64,000 bases of DNA from Candidatus Tokpelaia hoelldoblerii (GTDB lineage: Bacteria > Pseudomonadota > Alphaproteobacteria > Rhizobiales > Rhizobiaceae), in NCBI GenBank assembly GCA_002005325.1, contig CP017315.1:1728501-1792500 (forward strand), read 5' to 3'. A program made the translations under genes and the position numbers. Below are positions 59,801 through 64,000 of this stretch, piece after piece; within the stretch, counting starts at the first letter, position 1, and the number at the start of each line of letters is the position of its first letter. The notes beneath the pieces were generated by a model. The model ran no database searches. It was not told where the DNA came from and saw only the letters and a list, made by a program, of their open reading frames with translations.

Positions 59801-62105
59801 ATCGTTTGTTGACAAGGCTGTCCGTCAGGATTGTCGCATTGTTTCCGGCTTTGAGAACGCCTGAAATATTTGTGATTGACCGGTTGCGCCCCTTTCCGGT
59901 TCTGTCAGCCAGAACCATGTCATTTCCCGCAATGATAGCGCCCCGATCATTGACAAGCACGCCCTGAACAAGGATATCCGCGTTCCTCCCCGCATAGATC
60001 AGGCCTGTGGCGCTGTTGATCAGATCTCCTTCAAGCTTCAGGCGGAGATCACCGCCAGCGGCCAGTTGCCCATGGTTGATCAAATTATGCGTCACCAGTT
60101 CAAAACTGTCCTGCGCCAGAAGACCGGTGTTTGCCGATGTGCTGACAGAACCGGCCTTCAGGAAAATGTTTCCCGTCCCGCCGGTATTATAAACCGCGTT
60201 CAATGTTGTTTCTGACAGGTCGATATTGCCGGAAACATCCATACGGATGCCGCCATAGGTATAGGTGCTGTTTGCGGCAAGAACTTCCCTGGCTTTAAGC
60301 GTCAGTGTTTTTTCCGTCGTGATCCGGGCGCGGTTGTTGCTCATATCCAGCATATCGGCAACAATCGAAATATTACCCGCCGCCACGGTTTTGTTCTCGA
60401 CGCTTACCGTGCCATTACCGGCATCAAGGATGATATCCCCGAAAGACTGGATGCCCGCATAGCGGATATCCCGCGCCGAATGCAAGGCTGCATCGCCACC
60501 GGTGAAAATTTCCCCCGTATCAATCGACCCCGCTGTTGCCGTGATATCGGCAGAGCCGGAATTTTTCAAAGCGATTCCGGAATGATCAGATGAGCCGGGT
60601 TTCTCCCAGTCAACACCTGCCGCAATGTTTCCGGCCGCCACAGTATAGGCAACCGCATGGATATTTCCGCCGGCGAGCACATTGCCGGTAATATTCAGGT
60701 CCTTGCCCGCATCAAGCGTCATATTATTGAAGCTGATCAGCGTTGCAGCAATGATCGCCCCCCTGTCAGCTATGATGACAAGATCACCGCCGCCCGCCTT
60801 GACACCGTTTTTTGCTGTAATATCACCGCTGGCGGCGCGCAGCGCCGCCTGCCTTTCCGCTATTGCCGAAAGCACTTCAACCCCTTGCCCGGCGGTAACA
60901 GACAGATCACCCCCGGCAGCCACCTGCCCGGCGCGGATTTTACCCGCTGCGGCAAGCACGGCATTGCCGCCGGCAACGGCATCTCCTTCAACCGACAAAA
61001 GCCCGCGGCCGGCATCAACCATCACATCACCGTCCGCACCAACGGTTTTCAGCGTCACGCCTTTATCCGCCTTGATATCAACCGCATTTTTGGATGTAAC
61101 TTTTCCGGCCTCGACCGTATCGCTGCCGGAGCGGACCGCCACGCGATCACGGCCGGAGACATTGTTCAGCGTGATTTTGCCATCGGCAGAAAGCGTCAGC
61201 TGCCCGGCATTGGCCGCCATGTCGCCGCGCATCCGCACGCCGACGCCTTTTTCAGTCGCGACAATTTTGATACGGTCAGCCTGAAGCGCGCCCAGCGCCG
61301 AGCCGTCAATCGCATATTCCGGTTTGCCTGCAACATCGGCAAGTTCCCTCATCTCACGCGTGGCATAATCAAACCGGCCCGCGCCGGCGGTTATACCGAC
61401 ATCACGCCCCGCAACAGCGCCATCAAAGCGGACAGTGCGTGACACAACATCGAAAATATCAACAGACCCGCCACCCGTGGTAAAATTTGCCCCGTTCGGC
61501 CCGAATGTGACATCACCGCCCCGCACATCAAAGCCCGACAGCGAGCCGTCAACGCCAATCTGCGGAACGCCGGTTGTCAGCATCGCCCGCGGCGTATTGA
61601 TAAAACCGCAGCCATCACAGGTGATGCCATTCGGGTTGGCGATGATAACATCCGCACGCCCTCCGAACACTTCCGCCGGGCCTTGCAGCGCACTGCGCCT
61701 GCCGCTTGTCACCTCATTCAGAATAACCGAGGCGGGCCCCGAAGAACGCAAATTCGGATTGCCCGGCGTTACACCGCCCAGTTTTGACACCCCTGCCTCA
61801 CCATGATGATTGTTCAGGATAAGGCCGGGCTTGCCGATATTAAAATCATGATATTTGTTGTGCGACAGCCCTTTGCCGTTCGGGACAGCGATATCGACAA
61901 GCGGCACGCCATTGGGGGCGGAACCGATACCGGGGCGATTGGCGGCACCGGCATTCGGATCCGCAACAACCTGCGCCTGCACAAGCAAAGGCTGAAACGC
62001 CAGCGCAAGACTTGATACAACGGCCACAATGCGTCTGGCTATTCCCCCAGACTGAGAACAGGACCGGAACCGGCCACCTTTCTTGCTGTCACCAATACTT
62101 GTCAT
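53820..62105 (-). CDS. cdiA: CdiA-type two-partner secreted exoprotein with C-terminal toxin
   Basis: A 2761-residue surface protein delivered by the adjacent CdiB. An extended signal (about 1-45, ending LLVQAQ) is followed by the TPS/haemagglutination domain (about 45-300) with NPNL and NPNGITCDGCGF. Long filamentous-haemagglutinin beta-helix repeats come next (about 300-2250; motifs such as AGGDI, NITAGRDVNL). The variable C-terminus begins near residue 2428 at a VENN-like NEVKYNFLTKEE. The last 100 residues end in a compact domain (AGFQKMEAITRLSDGKSIRI, YQYNRYTGKAYDMKI), likely the toxin; its activity is not known to me. GGGAG precedes the ATG. GC falls over the last kilobase, a sign of module exchange. 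Confidence 0.92.
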   Translation of the reverse strand: MTSIGDSKKGGRFRSCSQSGGIARRIVAVVSSLALAFQPLLVQAQVVADPNAGAANRPGIGSAPNGVPLVDIAVPNGKGLSHNKYHDFNIGKPGLILNNHHGEAGVSKLGGVTPGNPNLRSSGPASVILNEVTSGRRSALQGPAEVFGGRADVIIANPNGITCDGCGFINTPRAMLTTGVPQIGVDGSLSGFDVRGGDVTFGPNGANFTTGGGSVDIFDVVSRTVRFDGAVAGRDVGITAGAGRFDYATREMRELADVAGKPEYAIDGSALGALQADRIKIVATEKGVGVRMRGDMAANAGQLTLSADGKITLNNVSGRDRVAVRSGSDTVEAGKVTSKNAVDIKADKGVTLKTVGADGDVMVDAGRGLLSVEGDAVAGGNAVLAAAGKIRAGQVAAGGDLSVTAGQGVEVLSAIAERQAALRAASGDITAKNGVKAGGGDLVIIADRGAIIAATLISFNNMTLDAGKDLNITGNVLAGGNIHAVAYTVAAGNIAAGVDWEKPGSSDHSGIALKNSGSADITATAGSIDTGEIFTGGDAALHSARDIRYAGIQSFGDIILDAGNGTVSVENKTVAAGNISIVADMLDMSNNRARITTEKTLTLKAREVLAANSTYTYGGIRMDVSGNIDLSETTLNAVYNTGGTGNIFLKAGSVSTSANTGLLAQDSFELVTHNLINHGQLAAGGDLRLKLEGDLINSATGLIYAGRNADILVQGVLVNDRGAIIAGNDMVLADRTGKGRNRSITNISGVLKAGNNATILTDSLVNKRYAELTWETAQVAEDRLDGFELNEDMWGKAYAQLWYGWNDDSADKRVYPWLPPQYYDDYFPHLWSEIVMADGTSYRAWTWTSKKGPRGSANIVKWAREHAPRDADGNLILDPAYIAREFLVQYQGKPRDTSTVYSWDYDSHLQQTVFEQRFTGEIAPEGQIAAGGNLTVDAGVLTNSHSTITADGDIHLTGTVLNNEGIALHRTYQLQCNAQGACSAYDADGNRDSSRDIAKGTSIISKTEVIATSAGTIRAGGALDISGFETINNTSTEGSIAGGAAVGAGPAAPDPTSGLGDISAGGALFRPNFGTDGLQPPKPDSGGFGGTLPNQNFLYETRAAFLDVGKFYGSGYFLNRIGYKPDREILFLGDAYFENELVSKQLKEQLGQGLGKGAFIPGRDAIEQMKTLLDQGAAYASANGLAFGEPLTAEQVAALDKSIVVYVRQTVDVRQVYAPVVYIAQNDRNNITAGGANLSGGSVHINADTLNNSGNIHSSSDLEVRGITIKSNGGTFDGRGDVILAAAGDLVLNAQTANIGGMEVVNPAAAVAAGGNARLSATGDASLNGVVVNAGGDISLKGDNVNLGTRKVTNNGSENATGTQLNAGNSIGIEAEKNVTVTGGTVRAAKDIQLEAKDGSVTIASAGVTRQTDDGYTKETTAGNQESQFVSGGDTSIKAADDIAILGSNVKAGGNINLDAGDDLTISAAQNRTDGTLGGQQADSTSHTRSSVEAGGNANLRAGAAREGDHNIAVIGSDVAAGGALSVDAANNVTIAATTDTATFDTSWKKGGTKVSGRLDTEFVRGSSLHGGKGVSITSGGDTTVSASGLGAGGGDNPADIAIRAGGDIVIASQNNSTEVENHARSKGFLRKESGDFYDTHEETVSSDIAATGNIRLDAGKGVAVSGSSIIAGEDIALSGDSVSIIGAQEKHASSSERKKSGLGTGSGDGFYSAWGKESKKQQSESTLNSGSSVVAGGNVTITARESDVNIIGSDVAAGEDINLSAARDVNVTPGQESHWSSEEQKRSGLGIQASHSNTGASAGVGFGSAKDKTSESHSVNAKSGLAAGNDITITAGRDVNLQAADVAADRDVNIRAENDVNLLSADDVSNYEEMHEKLFAGVSASVSSGIASAVEDVRGAAARVGAGGSGMQGVANSGIGAVNGYKGLQGIKDGVSGIAGGGLVSGNAAGISGSVTAGFEHSKTSSSATTSTPVTTTVDGGRSVTVEAGQGSIHGVGVDIAAGGNPAFAGDDKSGDITLKAGQDITLESATGSSASSSKSTASGANAGLDMAGLPTGSGHFDKGKSSSDSSWNKNSHVSGTGNVRLESGGDTNLKGAVVAGKSVTADIGGDLNIESRLDTERVDSKNTGISGGAGNGSGSLNGTQQKGKGSSATVPEQSGIIAGEGGFDLTVSGNTDLKGGLISSEATPDNNRLTSGTISWDDVETGSAWSAETRGDGATIGSGLPGAAGSGPLVIPSLKEKGHDDGSARSGVSSGEITLTNPDDQHQDLGGLNRDTSNTNDAIKGLPDLQKKLNEQLKTQQDWAKAAESVAGIVKDIADAKYEEAKRNGDTAGMALWGEGGAGRAGLHGIGGGLLGGVNGLEGAIKAAIGAGISTISGPELKKVVDAIVAESGLTGEDAKRLSDTITSGIIVGVISGVGGSDAGGYAGNEVKYNFLTKEEVKEFIDIDSRLKECQANASLCSRSEVEDMEKRVSELEKNDLERDFNVYLACSGASSDDCAKYIRDLKAQYNLYEDYARDLSPDDPYYQYLSRERQNIENVFDLAYSKSTTPIDILEAALKDGQVAAGRGLSLGAAAGAIASVAAAKSPEIAACLSNPVCRAEAGIALGDALMGEALGGSSIAVGGTAAGVAAIKARQALEGVAAKYTGKGAADAGKGLSKAEIGNIIKNAENVSTAKLGQVTAPRNLKEQIVWDNVVKNPEKAGGKLRDMNNDLRFPESAGFQKMEAITRLSDGKSIRIHYQYNRYTGKAYDMKITTSE

Positions 62106-62121
62106 GTTTCTGCTCCCTGAA

Positions 62122-63855
62122 TTAAAAGCTGACCGTCATGCTGATAAACGCCAGCCCGGAGCCATCCCGCTTCACAGTGCTGGAAAAAATTTCTGAATAG
62201 CCGGCATCCAGAGACAGCCCGCCACCGGCAAGTTTTGCCCCCACTGTCCAGCCTGCCAGATTGTCATCTTCAAAGCCATAGCGCGCCTGGGCAAAAATCT
62301 GCCCGTAATCAAGCCCGGCATAGGGGCGTAATTCGCCCAATGCTTTCACCAAAGCCGCATTCCTGCCCCAGGGCACTGTCCGCCATGCAAGTTCATTGCG
62401 GATAAAGAAACCGTTATTGCCAAAAAGCAGGCTGTCGCGCGCACCGCGCACATTGGAAGAACTGCCAAGGGACATTTGCTCTGCGCCAAACAAGCTATCG
62501 GGGGAATATTGCCCGCTTAGCAGATTGCTCAAGACAAAGTTCTGTTCCCTGATCCTGAAAGGGGTCATCGCGCTGATTGCCGCTGTAAATTTGGAAAATT
62601 CCGGCTCGGCATCCCCGGCGCCCGCTTCATCTTTTTTAACGGCGCCAAACAGCCCCAGCCCCTGCAGATAATTCACATCGAATGTCCATGTCCCCGCCAG
62701 CATCTGGCGCGAATGTGACAAGCCAAGATTGGCAACTGTATAATTACGGCTGCCAACCTCAATCTTGCTGCCCAGAAGAAAATTATTGGTCTCCTTATAG
62801 GCAAGGCCAAAATTCAGCGTGGTCAGGGATTTTCCGTCACGATGCAGAAGCCGGGAGACAGAACCGCGCAATTCGCTGGAATCACCAGAGGTTTTTATCG
62901 GCCCGAAATTGCCCGCCACAAGGCTTTTGTACTCGTAATAATAACCGCTGACATTGAATGTCCAGTAACCGTGCGGAATGCTCACACTGCCTGAAATACT
63001 GTTGCTGTCACCATCAAGCCTGCTGCCGCGCCAGTAATCCTTGTCCGTGCGCTGATAGCTGAAATTCCATAAATCATTGACACGCAAAACATTATTGAGC
63101 GTCAGGCCTGCATTGTAGCGCGCATATCCGGTTGAGGCCTGGCCGAGATTGTCATGGGAAACAAAAGCCTGCCAGCGTTTATCCGGCAGGTTGACAACAT
63201 TGACAATAGTGCCGCCGTCTTCCCCGCCCGGCAGCATCTCGCTTTTCGCATTGTTGGAAGCGAGCCGGTTTATCTGATCAAGCCCTTGCTCAATATCACG
63301 CATGTTAAGCGTGCGCCCCTTCAAACCCGGGAAAGCGCTTAACATAACACCATCATAAATGCTGACAGATTTGCCATTATAATAAATATCGGAAAGCGCC
63401 CCTTCCATAACAACCAGTTTAAGCACCCGGCTGCTTTTCATATCCTGTTCAGGAATATAAAGACGAGCCGCCACATAACCTTTCGCAAGGTAGGCATTGG
63501 TCAGCGCTTTCATCACCGCCTGAATATCTGCAAGGCCAACGCATTTGCCGTTATAGTGACTGGCAATGCCCGCAACCGTGCGGGCTGATATTTTATACGC
63601 CCCTTCAACAACAATACGCTCAACCGTAAAGCACTGCCCGTCAGAGGGAATAATATTCTGCCCCTCCAGCCATGAAGGTTCTGTTTCATTATTTTCATTC
63701 GGGGTTAATGCACGCAATGCCTCAATTTTCTGCTGCGATTGCTGTGCGGCCTGCCGGCGCGCAAAATCATCAGCAGGCGACTGCTGCGCATAGGCAGCAG
63801 AAATCATCACACCAGCTGTCAAAGGTACAAAAACCAGCCCCTGCCACAATCTCAC
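62122..63855 (-). CDS. cdiB: CdiB/ShlB-type outer membrane transporter (two-partner secretion)
   Basis: A 577-residue Omp85-family TpsB protein that exports CdiA. Signal peptide (about 1-23, SAAYAQQ); POTRA domains (about 70-210: FTVERIVVEGAYKIS, GYVAARLYIPEQD); a beta-barrel ending in SMTVSF, a C-terminal phenylalanine. The start is a GTG at 63855 that overlaps the upstream gene's stop (GTGA). cdiA follows after 16 bases. Confidence 0.93.
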   Translation of the reverse strand: MRLWQGLVFVPLTAGVMISAAYAQQSPADDFARRQAAQQSQQKIEALRALTPNENNETEPSWLEGQNIIPSDGQCFTVERIVVEGAYKISARTVAGIASHYNGKCVGLADIQAVMKALTNAYLAKGYVAARLYIPEQDMKSSRVLKLVVMEGALSDIYYNGKSVSIYDGVMLSAFPGLKGRTLNMRDIEQGLDQINRLASNNAKSEMLPGGEDGGTIVNVVNLPDKRWQAFVSHDNLGQASTGYARYNAGLTLNNVLRVNDLWNFSYQRTDKDYWRGSRLDGDSNSISGSVSIPHGYWTFNVSGYYYEYKSLVAGNFGPIKTSGDSSELRGSVSRLLHRDGKSLTTLNFGLAYKETNNFLLGSKIEVGSRNYTVANLGLSHSRQMLAGTWTFDVNYLQGLGLFGAVKKDEAGAGDAEPEFSKFTAAISAMTPFRIREQNFVLSNLLSGQYSPDSLFGAEQMSLGSSSNVRGARDSLLFGNNGFFIRNELAWRTVPWGRNAALVKALGELRPYAGLDYGQIFAQARYGFEDDNLAGWTVGAKLAGGGLSLDAGYSEIFSSTVKRDGSGLAFISMTVSF

Positions 63856-64000
63856 TTGCTATTCCCACCCTTTTGCAAAGCATCAAGCGCTGCTGAAAAC
63901 CCTTTAAGAGAAAACTTGATATTGATATTGCGCCCATCCAGAAGGCGGAAATGCCCACTGCCTTCCTTGCCCTTGCGAAAGGCCGTAACGCTCTTCGCAT
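63852..64000 (-). CDS. IalB-like protein, 3' end only
   Basis: The last 48 codons of a gene that enters from the right edge. The tail reads RLLDGRNINIKFSLKGFSAA then LDALQKGGNSK, matching the end of invasion associated locus B proteins (compare [13 protein letters not shown] in the copy at 31696-32226). Its TGA overlaps the cdiB GTG start by 4 bases, so it is in the cdiBA operon. Only the C-terminus is visible, so the assignment is tentative. Confidence 0.65.
   Translation of the reverse strand, partial: AKSVTAFRKGKEGSGHFRLLDGRNINIKFSLKGFSAALDALQKGGNSK

Noticed and set aside
55056..61442. Several long plus-strand frames opposite cdiA.
   Set aside because: They arise from the repetitive GC-biased codons of cdiA and show no ribosome sites or family motifs.

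Overview
The window looks like chromosomal DNA of an alphaproteobacterium of the order Hyphomicrobiales, probably in or near the Bartonellaceae/Brucellaceae. This is inferred from gene content and neighbourhoods (invasion associated locus B proteins, a DUF1013/TrcR-type regulator, DUF1674/SdhAF4, DUF2125, paired hisC-tyrC and metX-metW, purE-purK, a cysteine-free L36, and 6S RNA ahead of 5-formyltetrahydrofolate cyclo-ligase), not from a marker-gene tree. Genes are tightly packed: many neighbours overlap by 1 to 10 bases, even convergent pairs.

Layout. 1-16.7 kb is mostly housekeeping: fumC, a DnaJ-family protein, pdxH, a small surface lipoprotein, a histidine phosphatase next to fabI, ubiA, purD, the tamA-tamB outer membrane assembly pair, comM, a Trm112-like protein and dapD. 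16.7-26.2 kb has a LOG-family protein, ybaN, a ChaC-like cyclotransferase, a DUF2125 protein, hisC-tyrC, metX-metW and modABC. 26.3-27.9 kb is a small phage-like pair: an S24-type repressor divergent from an AT-hook-bearing unknown. 28-50 kb returns to core genes: argG, rlmN, ialB, lepA, a LON-N protein, two divergent YdcH-type small proteins, purE-purK, rpmJ, a TPR protein, 6S RNA, ygfA, a YmdB-like phosphoesterase, yebC, a quinone oxidoreductase, trcR, a candidate small RNA with an anti-Shine-Dalgarno loop, purH, a heparinase-like gene, rsmB with a C-terminal frameshift, htpX, sdhAF4, tRNA-Glu and tRNA-Phe.

50.3-64 kb is accessory. On the minus strand runs an operon: the end of an IalB-like gene, a CdiB-type transporter gene starting with GTG inside the previous stop, a 2761-residue CdiA-type exoprotein, and a small AT-rich gene that is the likely immunity gene. 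Beyond it lie a broken copy of the CdiA pre-toxin segment, an IS6-family insertion sequence, a RelE-XRE toxin-antitoxin pair, an internally deleted second IS copy with a 60-bp tandem duplication, a HigB-HigA pair, a lone IS end and a second scrap of cdiA at the end of a lipoprotein gene. I read this as the recombination-scarred downstream flank of a contact-dependent inhibition locus.

The observations most worth following are the IalB-like gene translationally coupled to cdiBA, the cdiA fragments and IS ends that flank both toxin-antitoxin pairs, the candidate anti-SD small RNA after purH, the near-leaderless toxin promoter at 51.86 kb, and the rsmB frameshift.
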